Source of the DNA: Mycobacterium sp. ACS1612
Lineage (GTDB): Bacteria; Actinomycetota; Actinomycetes; Mycobacteriales; Mycobacteriaceae
Direction: 5' to 3'
Length of the DNA stretch: 64,000 nucleotides
Assembly: GCF_001667505.1 (NCBI RefSeq)
Contig: NZ_LZHZ01000018.1
Span: 205,995-269,994 of the forward strand
Positions 6,760-15,063 of this stretch are shown one piece after another. Position numbers and translations under genes: made by a program. The notes beneath the pieces are model-generated. The model made no database searches, had not been told where the DNA came from, and saw only the letters and a program-made list of their open reading frames with translations. Within the stretch, counting starts at the first letter, position 1. Each line of letters begins with the position of its first letter.

Positions 6760-9700
6760 CTAACTGATCTGTATGTCCAATCGCATAGCTTGTTCTCTGA
6801 TGTCTCGCGTTGATGCTTCCGAAGCGCCATAGCGTTCTAGCTTCTCGAGAACCTCGGGTAGCTCAAATGCGGTGTAGCAGGGACTTTCCGTCCCTGCCAG
6901 AATGTGGGCGACGAGCCTGGCGATCTGCTCAGGATCACGCCTCAGGATTTCTTCTGATGAAGCCTCCGCCAGGCGATGGAGGACGAGCGGTGGCGTTGCC
7001 AGTCGCGCAGCATGTCGCAGAGCGAGTTCGACCCCTTCGGTCATCGAGGTTGATAGATTAATCGGCCACTGTGCCATGGCAGATGCTTCATCGATATCCA
7101 GCGGCATCGGGACGCTATCCAATCGGTCAGTCCAGTACTGCCGCATCCAGCGTTGCCATTGCTCCTCAGCACCATCGGCTGGCAATGAACTTAGATGAAA
7201 AGCTATGCGATTTGCCCACTCTCGGCGATCTTCAGGCTTTGCACTCGTCAAGAACTGAGGGAGCCACTCGCCTGGGTGATACTCGGCGTAGATCGCGATG
7301 CCGGCCAGGAGGGAAAGCAGCCGTCTGCCGCGGTCTGATCGGAATTCCGAGAGGTGCGCTACCGTCTCGATAAGTCCGCCCAGTAGTCCAGCGGATAGTA
7401 GTCCATTGGTCCACATCCCAAACGAGAGAAAACCGTCCCACGTGCGAAATGCTCGTGCTTCGTCATCCCACTTGAGCCGTGGCAGAAGGTGCTCCTCGCA
7501 CCAACTCGGATCAGCTCGATGGAAGAAGCGAAGTGAGCCGGCGAAAATAACCTCGACCATCTCCGATCGGACATCTCCGCAATTCAACATCATCTTCAGG
7601 TAGTTAGAAGTTTCGGAATCTAGTCCGCTCCAGTTGTCACCGCGTTGATTCCAGTGCTCGCTTACAGCGGCGATCCAGAATTCAGCGAGGCGGCCCGCTG
7701 GATGATTTATTGCCTGGCTGACCATGTCGGGACTGCGCTGGCCCATCCCGGCATCAGGATCTATTGCATCCCAGCATCTTTTCGCGAGAGCCATACTGCC
7801 CGGCACGGCACGCCAGTCCGTCGTCTTGTCTGGCGCAGAGGCAGGACCAGCTAGCATCTGGGTGATATACGGGACCAGACTCGGCAGGTCGAGTCGAACG
7901 ATCTGATCGATAGCTCGTTCAGCCGTTTCTATGTTCAATCGAGCATTTGTCCAACCATGAATAAGCAACCTTGCCACTTCGGTGGAATCGGAGCCGAGCA
8001 CGCCTAGGATCGCAAAGCCGTCCTCCGGCCGCTCTCCGACTACTTCACTCACCAGGGCACCGAAACTTTCCCATCGAATGGCGTCCGATCGGCGACTCGT
8101 CGTTGATTCGCGGTCGAACGCTTCATACTGCTGCAGAAGACCGCACACGGATCCCAGGTCATCATCGATCGCTTTTCGTAAATCCTCTACCGTCGTTGGG
8201 AGTTGAGGCGCTTCGGCATCGGCCTGCCGATCAGTCGCTGTCAGTTCAGCCAGCCCTGGATCCTGGGCGATGAGGGCCGCCAAGGCTTCTTGCGCACTCG
8301 CTAAGTCTGGCGCGGCCTGAGCAATAAGTGTCAGGGCGTTGAACGCCCACCTACGGCTGCGATCATCCGTAGAGACAGCGACGTTAACAACCAGCTCATT
8401 CGCTACCTGCACATCGGTTTGCGCGAGGACTTGTTTGATGAGCTCGAAAACCTCTGCACGCAGATCGTCATCGAATAGCCATCCAGTGTCGATCAGCCAG
8501 CGGAGCTTACCCGATGAATCGACGTCTGACCGCTTGATCCATCCGTGAAGGGCGAGTCTCTTCAACAGGAGTACATCGCTTGATGCCCATGAACTGATGT
8601 ACTGGCCGGCAAGCTCCATAGCCTCAGCCTCGAGCAGGGCTTCGAGACAATCTCGGGCAGCATCGACGAGAAAGCCAAGAGGTCCTGGAAAATCGTCGGC
8701 AGGAGAGGGTGCGATTGCGGCTCGATAAAGGCTCGGCCGCCTCCTCGCTTGCGATGAATCCTCTACTAGCGCTAGTTTGCGATCCGCACTGCGGATGTGT
8801 TGATCGACTATTGCAAGAATTTCAGACGCGATCTGCGGCAGGACCGGCTGGAAAACACTACGCCAGGCTTGGCGTAGCCAGTAATCGTCCCCTCGCAGGC
8901 CGATCTCGAAAACCTCGTTGAAATACCCTGGCGAGAGACGTAATTCAGGCTCAGTCAGATGCTCAAAGAGGAACAGTGCGCTCTCTTTGTCGTCGACCGC
9001 CGACGACTTCTCCAGAGCGAAATCGACGAAGTTCGGGCGCCTGTCCTGCAAGTCCCGAGTGACCAGTGGTAGCCACGGACGTATACCGGGCGAAAGAGGC
9101 ATCGACCGCGCGACCAGATGCCGCCCGATCGCAGACGCCAGTGTGGGCCCCAGGTGCCCACCCAGCTGTGTCGCAACGGCTAGGCCGACCCTTGAAAATT
9201 CCTCCGTGACATAGTTTTCAGCGAACCAAGTCGCAAGCTGCCACGCTGTGGGCTTCGATTCCGTAGCCACGGTGAAGAGAACGCGGAACTCTTCCTTCTC
9301 GGCGATCCATCTCAGCCATAGCTCGCCCTGCGCAAATTTCGTGAAGAACTTTACAGTCTGCTCGTCCGAGATGATGGACTCCAGGTACGACATATCTTCC
9401 GGAATGAGCGACGGCGCTTGCTGATCCACCAGAGCCTTGACATGCTCTTGGTGCTCGAGCATTCCTCTCGAGCTCATCGCGGCGAGCTCGGCCAATGCCT
9501 GCTCAAGGTTTTCGTGCGAGCCATCTGGGGTGATCTCGTACCCAATGGGGGTGATACCGAGCTGCCTCCAAAGCGCGGAATCAGGTTCAGGCGTCAGGAT
9601 AAAACGGTCTTTTGCCCGCCCCAACCCCCGTGCCAGATACTTCATGATGACGTCACTGTGGCTGTAGCCGATGAAGAGCACAGGATGTCCCGCAAACATC

Positions 9701-10254
9701 CGATCAAGGAAGCGAGCGGCCCAAGCGTCGGTTAGATACGCCCGGCCGAAGTCCGCATCAGTAAGGACCAATCTGCGCGGTTCCTGACCTAGGCGGCCAT
9801 GGAGATACACAAGGCCCGCGAAGTCATCACCGACTGGAAGTGCTGGGGCCTCATACACCGGGACCGTCTGATCGATCGCAGTTTCGAGATGCCGGTCAAA
9901 GTTCGTGGTCACGATTCTGACTGTCTTTGAAGCCGCTAACCTTGCGACGGCAAAATGAAGCTTGTTCGGTTTCGAGTCGGGCTTCCCAACCAGAAGCGCA
10001 GCTCGCTTATGGACGTCGACGTTGTGCGGCTTATCTGCCATCTGACCCAGCAGTTCGTCTAGCGGTCGGCCGGTGACATCACCTATGACTGCGCCCAGAT
10101 TGCTTTGATCACGGATCGTTTCAACAAGAGCCTGAAATGACGGCAAGGACGATGGCGGCCCCATGGAGGCGCCAGCGCCGACGAAGAGAACGAGGGCGTC
10201 CGACGCATGCGCTTCAATCAACCCACCGGGGAACTCGACGCCGCAGATTCGCAT
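6760..10254 (-). CDS. SIR2-like (SIR2_2) large protein, probable anti-phage NAD-degrading effector
   Basis: A 1164-residue protein. The first 230 residues form a SIR2-like NAD-binding domain. They show LFVGAGASMG (about 22-31), the adenine/ribose loop VTTNFDRHLE (about 113), the catalytic-type His in YLHGRLG (about 147) and FIGYSHSDVIMKYL (about 195). The remaining 900 residues are helical repeat-like, resembling the long C-terminal regions (DUF4020 type) of defence sirtuins. Proteins with this architecture, such as the DSR family, deplete NAD on phage sensing and abort infection. Start ATG at 10254 with AAGG upstream, 33 bp after the DUF4041 gene, so it is the last gene of a three-gene unit. 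No truncation seen. SIR2 assignment is strong; NADase activity and trigger are inferred. Confidence 0.8.
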   Translation of the reverse strand: MRICGVEFPGGLIEAHASDALVLFVGAGASMGPPSSLPSFQALVETIRDQSNLGAVIGDVTGRPLDELLGQMADKPHNVDVHKRAALLVGKPDSKPNKLHFAVARLAASKTVRIVTTNFDRHLETAIDQTVPVYEAPALPVGDDFAGLVYLHGRLGQEPRRLVLTDADFGRAYLTDAWAARFLDRMFAGHPVLFIGYSHSDVIMKYLARGLGRAKDRFILTPEPDSALWRQLGITPIGYEITPDGSHENLEQALAELAAMSSRGMLEHQEHVKALVDQQAPSLIPEDMSYLESIISDEQTVKFFTKFAQGELWLRWIAEKEEFRVLFTVATESKPTAWQLATWFAENYVTEEFSRVGLAVATQLGGHLGPTLASAIGRHLVARSMPLSPGIRPWLPLVTRDLQDRRPNFVDFALEKSSAVDDKESALFLFEHLTEPELRLSPGYFNEVFEIGLRGDDYWLRQAWRSVFQPVLPQIASEILAIVDQHIRSADRKLALVEDSSQARRRPSLYRAAIAPSPADDFPGPLGFLVDAARDCLEALLEAEAMELAGQYISSWASSDVLLLKRLALHGWIKRSDVDSSGKLRWLIDTGWLFDDDLRAEVFELIKQVLAQTDVQVANELVVNVAVSTDDRSRRWAFNALTLIAQAAPDLASAQEALAALIAQDPGLAELTATDRQADAEAPQLPTTVEDLRKAIDDDLGSVCGLLQQYEAFDRESTTSRRSDAIRWESFGALVSEVVGERPEDGFAILGVLGSDSTEVARLLIHGWTNARLNIETAERAIDQIVRLDLPSLVPYITQMLAGPASAPDKTTDWRAVPGSMALAKRCWDAIDPDAGMGQRSPDMVSQAINHPAGRLAEFWIAAVSEHWNQRGDNWSGLDSETSNYLKMMLNCGDVRSEMVEVIFAGSLRFFHRADPSWCEEHLLPRLKWDDEARAFRTWDGFLSFGMWTNGLLSAGLLGGLIETVAHLSEFRSDRGRRLLSLLAGIAIYAEYHPGEWLPQFLTSAKPEDRREWANRIAFHLSSLPADGAEEQWQRWMRQYWTDRLDSVPMPLDIDEASAMAQWPINLSTSMTEGVELALRHAARLATPPLVLHRLAEASSEEILRRDPEQIARLVAHILAGTESPCYTAFELPEVLEKLERYGASEASTRDIREQAMRLDIQIS

Positions 10255-10287
10255 CCTTGAGAACTCCGATCGCAGGGGGACGCAACG

Positions 10288-11457
10288 TTACATTTCTTGG
10301 CCATCAAGGTTGAACGATGTTTCGACCACGCTCGCGTGCGAGGTAGTCGTCATTGCTCGGCTAGCACGGTACTGCTCAGCGTCGGGCTCATCGTGAAACT
10401 CGAGTAGGTTCCCGGCGACCTCGATCAACTCAGCCTTAACGTCCGCTGGTGAGGCATAGAAGTACTCGCGCCGTAGGTTGATTTTGTTGACCCGCCTGTG
10501 AGCAAAGCGGCGGTGGAGCTCTGCTTCAACGCTGACAGCATCGTCGGAGAAGAAAAGGGCATGAACATCGAAACCGAATGGGACTGACGCGTCGCCAAGT
10601 TCACGGACTCGGTCCATTGGCTCGAGGCGCCTCGTCAGACCAATCTTTACGATACCGGGACCGAAGGAACCAATGTTGCTGATGACGTAGACGTAGCCAG
10701 CTCTGATATTCGCTGTGCGGTAGTCGTTTTCGGCGATCCGCCCGTCAATCTCCGCGATCTTGCCTTCCAGGTCTCGGCGCTCTTGGTCGCTGCCACTGCC
10801 CGACAGCGCTTCGAGGACGTTGGCGTAGTGGGCGCGTTCCTTCTCGAGGCGTTCGCGTTCGGCACGCAGCTCGCGTTCGGCTTGTTGTTCCTCGCGTAGC
10901 CGCGCCCGTTCCTCTCGAGCAGCTTCTCGTTCCTCTTGGACCTTCATTTGATAGTCAGCGGTCAGCTCAAGCTCACGTAGGCGCAGTGCGTGGTAGTCGG
11001 GATTGATGTGCATTTCCATCATCGACGCGTACCGGGCGATAGACGTTGCGGCTCCGGTGAGCCGTTTCTCGGCGGACGGAAGATTGCCGGCCTTCACGTA
11101 GCGGACACAGTTTTCGGCCTCAGCGTTGTAGGCACGCAGCATCAGCTTGGCGAGATCACTCGTCATCTTCCGGCCCTTCGCCAAGGAATTATCGAAGGTG
11201 AAGCGGGTAGACGCATCGATGGCGCGTCCTTCGGAGATGAACGATTTCACTTCGTTTTTGATGGACGCGAGCGCATCTTGGTAAGCCACGGCGTTCTCGA
11301 GGGGGTGCTTGTAGGTGTAGATGCCGATGTTATGGAGAGCGTCGGCATCACGCTTGAGCAGATCGATTTCGACGAGGGCATCTTCGTATTGCTCTTTCAG
11401 CGCCTCATTCTCACGCAGGAGGTCGGCCAGTGCCGGTACGTTCTCCGGTTGGCTCAC
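10288..11457 (-). CDS. DUF4041 / T5orf172 (MUG113, GIY-YIG-like) protein
   Basis: A 389-residue protein with an N-terminal leucine-rich coiled coil (LRENEALKEQYEDAL). A DUF4041-like middle follows (NIGIYTYKHPLENAVAYQ, then SFISEGRAIDASTRFTFD). A long Glu/Arg coiled coil spans about 170-225. The C-terminal domain is of T5orf172/MUG113 type (GYVYVISNIGSFGPGIVKIG, then VEAELHRRFAHRRVNKINL and REYFYAS), a GIY-YIG-related fold. Phage proteins of this type are DNA-binding or nuclease-like. The GTG start overlaps the stop of the upstream coiled-coil gene by 1 bp (TAGTG), so the two are translationally coupled. The SIR2 gene follows after 33 bp. A defence role is inferred from neighbours. Confidence 0.75.
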   Translation of the reverse strand: MSQPENVPALADLLRENEALKEQYEDALVEIDLLKRDADALHNIGIYTYKHPLENAVAYQDALASIKNEVKSFISEGRAIDASTRFTFDNSLAKGRKMTSDLAKLMLRAYNAEAENCVRYVKAGNLPSAEKRLTGAATSIARYASMMEMHINPDYHALRLRELELTADYQMKVQEEREAAREERARLREEQQAERELRAERERLEKERAHYANVLEALSGSGSDQERRDLEGKIAEIDGRIAENDYRTANIRAGYVYVISNIGSFGPGIVKIGLTRRLEPMDRVRELGDASVPFGFDVHALFFSDDAVSVEAELHRRFAHRRVNKINLRREYFYASPADVKAELIEVAGNLLEFHDEPDAEQYRASRAMTTTSHASVVETSFNLDGQEM

Positions 11458-12719
11458 TAGCGGACACCGCGTGCGGTACTGATTGACTTCAGTGCGAAAG
11501 CATTTTTGGATACGTTCGATCGCATATGGGCCAGAGTCTGGGCTGGGTCGACGTTGCGCAGGTCGAAGGTGGAGAACTCGTCGCGGTCGGCCGCAGCGGC
11601 GACGAGAGGATACGTCTCCCTCAATCCGGTTGCGGGGTTTTCCGTTTCGGTTTGTACCGTCAGCGAGACAGTTTGAATGCGGCCCTCGCGATCACTTTCG
11701 AATACTTCATGGAACGTGCGGACCGCTACGGCTGCCACAGCACGGTTGTAACGATCCCGCTGTTCCTTCTGGGTGCATGGTGTCTCACGTATCTCGTCGG
11801 ATGCTGCAATGTACTTGTACGCCTTGACCTTCGGCATCTCTGACGGGGACGGTATGTCCACCACAATCGTGAGTTCCTTCAGTTCTGCATCGAATTCCCA
11901 CTCGTAGCCGACCTCAAATGCCTTCGGATATGCCGAGTTGCTCAAGACGATTCCCATGTATTCGTCGACCGCAGCAGCGTCACCCGCGGCCAGCGCGTCC
12001 TTGAATACTTCAAGCTTGGCGTTCGCCTCAGCCGCTTTGCGCTCCCGCTCAGCGCATTCGGCCTCGTAGACCTTCAAAGCTTCAGCCAGGAGCTCAGTCC
12101 GTTTCTTCTCTGCAGCGGCATGCTCCTCGAGCAACTTCGAATATCTAGCGGGTAACACGTGCTTGACATGATGAGCCCAGCGTTCATGCTGCGCGGCCCA
12201 CTCCGCGTGTGCTTTGGCGTGTGCTTCGGCATGCTTCTTTCCACCGAACATTTTTGACAGACCAGTCGGCGGCGCCGGCGCAATGAACTTCGGTTCCGGC
12301 GGCGACTGCTCTTGCGCAGGCGGGGGAAGAGGCGTCCTCAATTCCTCGCGCGGGAAGGGTGGGTGCTCCACTCGCTGTTTTAGCGAGTCAATGTCCACGT
12401 AGTCGTCGACCCCAAGCGTCGCCGCTAACAGTGTGTCGATTTGCTCAAACGCGTCAACAGCTTGTGCCGTAAGAGACTCAGCGGTCGCTCGTTGCGCTTC
12501 CTTATGAGCCTTTTCCGCCGCTACCGCCGCAGCGACCCGCTCTCGGGACGCTGCTCGCGCTGCCGCCTCGACGGCACGCTGGTATTCGCGTTGGGCGCGG
12601 TCTGCCTCCCGCACGGCACGGTTGTGCGCCTGGACCGCGGCCGCATACTGGCGTCGCTGTTGCAACTCGTGCTGCCTCTGTTGATACGCAATTTCCGCAA
12701 AGAATCCTCGTCGCCCCAC
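11457..12719 (-). CDS. Coiled-coil protein, first gene of the putative defence operon
   Basis: A 420-residue protein. The N-terminal 85 residues are a Gln/Arg/Ala-rich coiled coil (begins MGRRGFFAEIAYQQRQ). A Pro-rich linker (RTPLPPPAQEQSPPEP) and a second coiled coil (AEAHAKAHAEWAAQHERW) follow. The C-terminal folded domain of about 170 residues contains VDEYMGIVLSNSAYP, VKAYKYIAASDEI and TFHEVFESDREGRI. From memory, a similar region precedes an Mrr-like nuclease domain in some actinobacterial proteins annotated as restriction enzymes. No nuclease domain is present here; instead the GIY-YIG-like domain is in the next, overlapping gene. Function unknown. Confidence 0.6.
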   Translation of the reverse strand: MGRRGFFAEIAYQQRQHELQQRRQYAAAVQAHNRAVREADRAQREYQRAVEAAARAASRERVAAAVAAEKAHKEAQRATAESLTAQAVDAFEQIDTLLAATLGVDDYVDIDSLKQRVEHPPFPREELRTPLPPPAQEQSPPEPKFIAPAPPTGLSKMFGGKKHAEAHAKAHAEWAAQHERWAHHVKHVLPARYSKLLEEHAAAEKKRTELLAEALKVYEAECAERERKAAEANAKLEVFKDALAAGDAAAVDEYMGIVLSNSAYPKAFEVGYEWEFDAELKELTIVVDIPSPSEMPKVKAYKYIAASDEIRETPCTQKEQRDRYNRAVAAVAVRTFHEVFESDREGRIQTVSLTVQTETENPATGLRETYPLVAAAADRDEFSTFDLRNVDPAQTLAHMRSNVSKNAFALKSISTARGVR

Positions 12720-12989
12720 GTCTGCGAATGTTACTTACGACTGCAACAAGATCGTGGAATCTTTGTCCGCTTCAACGAGGCTATCGAGCACCTTCCTTAG
12801 CTGAGAAGCCGCGCGGACCAGCGAGCCAGCAGGGCATAGCCACTGACCGTCAGCAACCGCATCTGTGGCCTATCAGGGAGAGTGCGGGCCGTCCTGGACC
12901 TGATCGCCGACACCATCCCGGCGTCTGACGGAGGTGCCGTTGCGCATTAACAGCGTTCGACTGGTTCTAAGTGACGCCCGACGACCGAG
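12720..12989. other. Intergenic gap upstream of the defence operon
   Basis: These 270 bases hold no convincing gene on either strand. Promoter elements for the minus-strand operon starting at 12719 should lie here, but I cannot point to clear -35/-10 boxes. Short frames present are shadow-like. Confidence 0.4.
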
Positions 12990-13499
12990 TCATCGCGACG
13001 ACGGCGACGGGCTGGGAAGCTCGCCGAGCCTCTTCGGCCGGAGGCCGTCTTTGAGTTTGTTGAGGGCCTCGACTACTCGAATCACGTCCTTATCGTCACG
13101 TTTGGCGAAGAACACGGCTTCGTCGCCGTATGTCTCCACAGGCCCGCTCTCGTTCACGTTCCAGCTAAGGATTTTCCAGGCATCGGTCAGATCGTCGAAT
13201 GCGCGTGTAATACCTGAGGGCGCAACGAGCAGCAGTTTGGCTCGAATCATCAGTTCGTCCGGCGTTTGGCGGATCGGGCGGTGGGTTCTGTACAGCGGGT
13301 CTTCGGTCAGCTCGTCGAGCCGTTCCTCAACCACCTGCGCGTAGGTGATGGCGTCGACGTAGGTCGCGTGTCGCCGCTCGTCCATCCGCGCGGTCGCTTC
13401 GCGCTTGCCTGTGAAGTAATTCTGGAGCAATGGCACAGTGAGCGTGCCCAACAGCGCAGTGGTTAGACCCGCTATAGCGATCGCCGAACTTGTGTCCAT
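12990..13499 (-). CDS. Single-pass membrane hypothetical protein
   Basis: A 169-residue protein with an N-terminal transmembrane helix (AIAIAGLTTALLGTLTVPLL, about residues 6-25). A basic segment and a cytoplasmic helical domain follow (YVDAITYAQVVEERLDEL, then DLTDAWKILSWNV). Its size and layout recall small membrane proteins of unknown function in actinobacterial elements. It starts 12 bp after the AbrB-like gene ends and is probably cotranscribed with it. Confidence 0.55.
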   Translation of the reverse strand: MDTSSAIAIAGLTTALLGTLTVPLLQNYFTGKREATARMDERRHATYVDAITYAQVVEERLDELTEDPLYRTHRPIRQTPDELMIRAKLLLVAPSGITRAFDDLTDAWKILSWNVNESGPVETYGDEAVFFAKRDDKDVIRVVEALNKLKDGLRPKRLGELPSPSPSSR

Positions 13500-13511
13500 C
13501 CGAACGTCCTC

Positions 13512-13769
13512 CTACTCGTCCGCCGCTGTCGTGCCCTCTGGTTGAGACAGTTCTTGAGCGACTTCGCGCTCGGCCGCCTCCATGCGTTCTCCTGCGCTGT
13601 ATCGCCGCTCGACCACCTCGGCGGGCACTAGTTGCAAGACGCCAGGCTCATCGTCTGACAAACGCCAATAGAAGAGGTCGCCGCCTTCAATGTGGAGCTG
13701 TTTCGCCAATCGGATGGGCAGGCGCACCTGGAGCTTCGAGCTCACCGGGTGCGGCCCATCTAGCGGCAT
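13512..13769 (-). CDS. AbrB/MazE-like (SpoVT-AbrB fold) DNA-binding protein
   Basis: An 85-residue protein. Its first 50 residues fit a swapped-hairpin AbrB fold (VSSKLQVRLPIRLAKQL, then IEGGDLFYWRLSDDEPGVLQLVPAEV). The acidic C-terminal tail is typical of antitoxins. Paired with a membrane protein gene 12 bp downstream, it could be the regulator of that gene or an antitoxin without an obvious classical toxin. Which of the two cannot be told from sequence. Confidence 0.55.
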   Translation of the reverse strand: MPLDGPHPVSSKLQVRLPIRLAKQLHIEGGDLFYWRLSDDEPGVLQLVPAEVVERRYSAGERMEAAEREVAQELSQPEGTTAADE

Positions 13770-13779
13770 GCAGTCGAGT

Positions 13780-13812
13780 ATGCGCTGTGTTTTACTTTTT
13801 TTACAACGCGCA
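13780..13812 (-). promoter_or_regulatory. Possible promoter of the AbrB-like gene
   Basis: On the minus strand TTGTAA is followed 18 bases later by CATACT, then the start codon about 10-15 bases on. This is an AT-rich island in GC-rich surroundings. The assignment is by eye only. Confidence 0.3.
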
Positions 13813-13867
13813 GTATTCTGTAGTTAAGCGCTGACCCGGGTCCTACTGATCCGGTTAGGCACTTTCA

Positions 13868-13896
13868 GCCCCGTCTCGCATACCGCGGGACGGGGC
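13868..13896 (-). terminator. Hairpin downstream of the DUF3800 gene
   Basis: GCCCCGTC (13868-13875) pairs with GACGGGGC (13889-13896) around a 13-base loop. It begins 28 bp beyond the stop of the minus-strand gene at 13924. The T-tract is weak on both strands. Confidence 0.55.
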
Positions 13897-13923
13897 CTTT
13901 AACGTTGCTGCCGCCGGTGCTGC

Positions 13924-14694
13924 TCACATGTTCCTCAGGACGATTCCTGCGGCGGCAAGTGGCTTCAGTGCGGCGACCTTCCGGTGAGTGGCATCGCCAA
14001 CCTCTGCCCACATTCCCTGCGGGCAGATTGTCTGGAGGTTAGGGCTCGGTGGAACGACGCTGCGGAATGCGGCGTAGGCCAACAAGTCGGCAAGCTGGAT
14101 GAAATATGACTGCGTGGATTGCCGCGCAACCGGGTCGTCTATGAGCTGGGTGGCCGGCGCCACGATGGTTCCACCGCCAGCTCCGTAGGCACTCCCCGCT
14201 GTCAGATATCTGCGGGCTCGTCGGACCCAGCGGCGGACGGCATCGTTTTCGCCTTCGTCATGAACGACTAGAAATCGGGTCTGTTCTTTCGTGCTCGTGC
14301 GCTCGAGCCGCTGCAAGAGCGCCTCCCATGCCATATCGAAGCAGTCTGTCGGGGACGTGAACCCCGTCCTCTTGTCGATGACGATCGCGAAGGCCCGCAC
14401 GCCGAGAGACGCCAGGATTCGCAGATGTGCGCGATAGATAACGTGCCGGGCGCCCTGTCCGAGCGCATAGGGACGCAGGTCGCCACTGTTCCTGAGGAGA
14501 TAGTTGGCCTTGATCTCGGCTCGCATGTGGACACCGAACTTGTCCCGGATGCGACGTCGGAATCGAAGGAGGCCGTCGAAAGCCTCGGGCCACGCGTCGG
14601 CGTCTACGAGAACGCAGCCGAGGACAAAGGTATGAGAGCCTCCCTTGCTTGGATCCCCCGTGTTGCCGGATTCGTCGATGTATGCGACAAGCAC
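13924..14694 (-). CDS. DUF3800 domain protein
   Basis: A 256-residue protein starting MLVAYIDESGNTGD, the diagnostic DUF3800 opening with the acidic DES motif of an RNase H-like fold. Further conserved features are the E in RAEIKANYL, AFAIVIDKR, FLVVHDEGEND and the C-terminal QLADLLAYAAFR. Members are common in phages, plasmids and defence islands, and the conserved acidic residues suggest a metal-dependent nuclease; activity is not proven for most. It is the last element gene before the attachment site and is transcribed on its own from the tRNA side. Confidence 0.8.
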   Translation of the reverse strand: MLVAYIDESGNTGDPSKGGSHTFVLGCVLVDADAWPEAFDGLLRFRRRIRDKFGVHMRAEIKANYLLRNSGDLRPYALGQGARHVIYRAHLRILASLGVRAFAIVIDKRTGFTSPTDCFDMAWEALLQRLERTSTKEQTRFLVVHDEGENDAVRRWVRRARRYLTAGSAYGAGGGTIVAPATQLIDDPVARQSTQSYFIQLADLLAYAAFRSVVPPSPNLQTICPQGMWAEVGDATHRKVAALKPLAAAGIVLRNM

Positions 14695-14870
14695 TTGGCC
14701 ATGCTCGCACGATGCCGCGTACGGGTTGGTGAAAATGCAAAGACTCTATTTGCTGATCGCCCACATCGTGCCCACAACTTGCCCACAGTTACAGATAACT
14801 CCTGTTAACTACAGTCGGGTGATTCAGCAGGTTGCAAACGGCGGAACCCCCTCAACTGCAGGACGATTCG

Positions 14871-14914
14871 CCTTTGCAAGGTAGATGTCAGGAGTTCGAT
14901 TCTCCTAGGCTCCA
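14871..14914 (+). repeat. attR: fragment of the 3' half of tRNA-Ala(TGC)
   Basis: CCTTTGCAAGG, AGATGTCAGGAGTTCGAT and TCTCCTAGGCTCCA reproduce the anticodon arm (TGC), variable loop, T-arm and acceptor 3' strand of mycobacterial tRNA-Ala. No matching 5' half (acceptor, D-arm) precedes it. It is therefore not a gene but the duplicated end of alaT left by integration. The core of the attachment site probably lies within these bases, starting near the anticodon loop. Confidence 0.85.
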
Positions 14915-14925
14915 CAACGTCTCCG

Positions 14926-15050
14926 CGATAGCGAAGTGGAGCCGGCTCTATGTCGACGAGCCGCCGCCCGATGCAATGTTCTTGAAGCACATGCGCCATC
15001 GAATCGGCGAGCTCATCAACGCGAATCTGCGTTACACCTACGGACAATGA
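14926..15050 (+). other. Possible small coding remnant beside attR
   Basis: An open stretch reads as KWSRLYVDEPPPDAMF, LKHMRHRIGELINANL and ends in RYTYGQ, which looks protein-like rather than random. It has no start codon with a ribosome binding site; the first in-frame ATG is at 14976. It could be the 3' end of a core gene once downstream of alaT, or chance. Not recognised. Confidence 0.25.
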
Positions 15051-15063
15051 GCGCGACCACGCA

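Larger units (their letters stand above)
1..14914. mobile_element. Integrated element in tRNA-Ala(TGC); left end lies outside the window
   Basis: The left part starts within a tyrosine integrase gene and the right boundary is a fragment of the 3' half of tRNA-Ala (14871-14914), the usual scar of site-specific insertion into a tRNA gene. Beyond the scar the genes are conserved mycobacterial core genes (sdaA, cwsA, ppiA). In other mycobacteria alaT lies just upstream of this cluster, so the reconstituted alaT and the other attachment site should lie a little left of base 1. Content: integrase, XRE regulator, excisionase-like HTH protein, small overlapping genes, primase-like ATPase, HNH remnant, SIR2-like cargo. 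I see no capsid, portal, terminase or relaxase gene. Layout of the left arm recalls phage-satellite elements such as phiRv1/phiRv2, but this is inference. The exact left end is unknown. Confidence 0.85.

Noticed and set aside
14871..14914. Possible intact tRNA-Ala gene
   Set aside because: Only the anticodon-to-acceptor half is present. The 5' acceptor strand and D-arm are missing, so it is an attachment-site duplicate.
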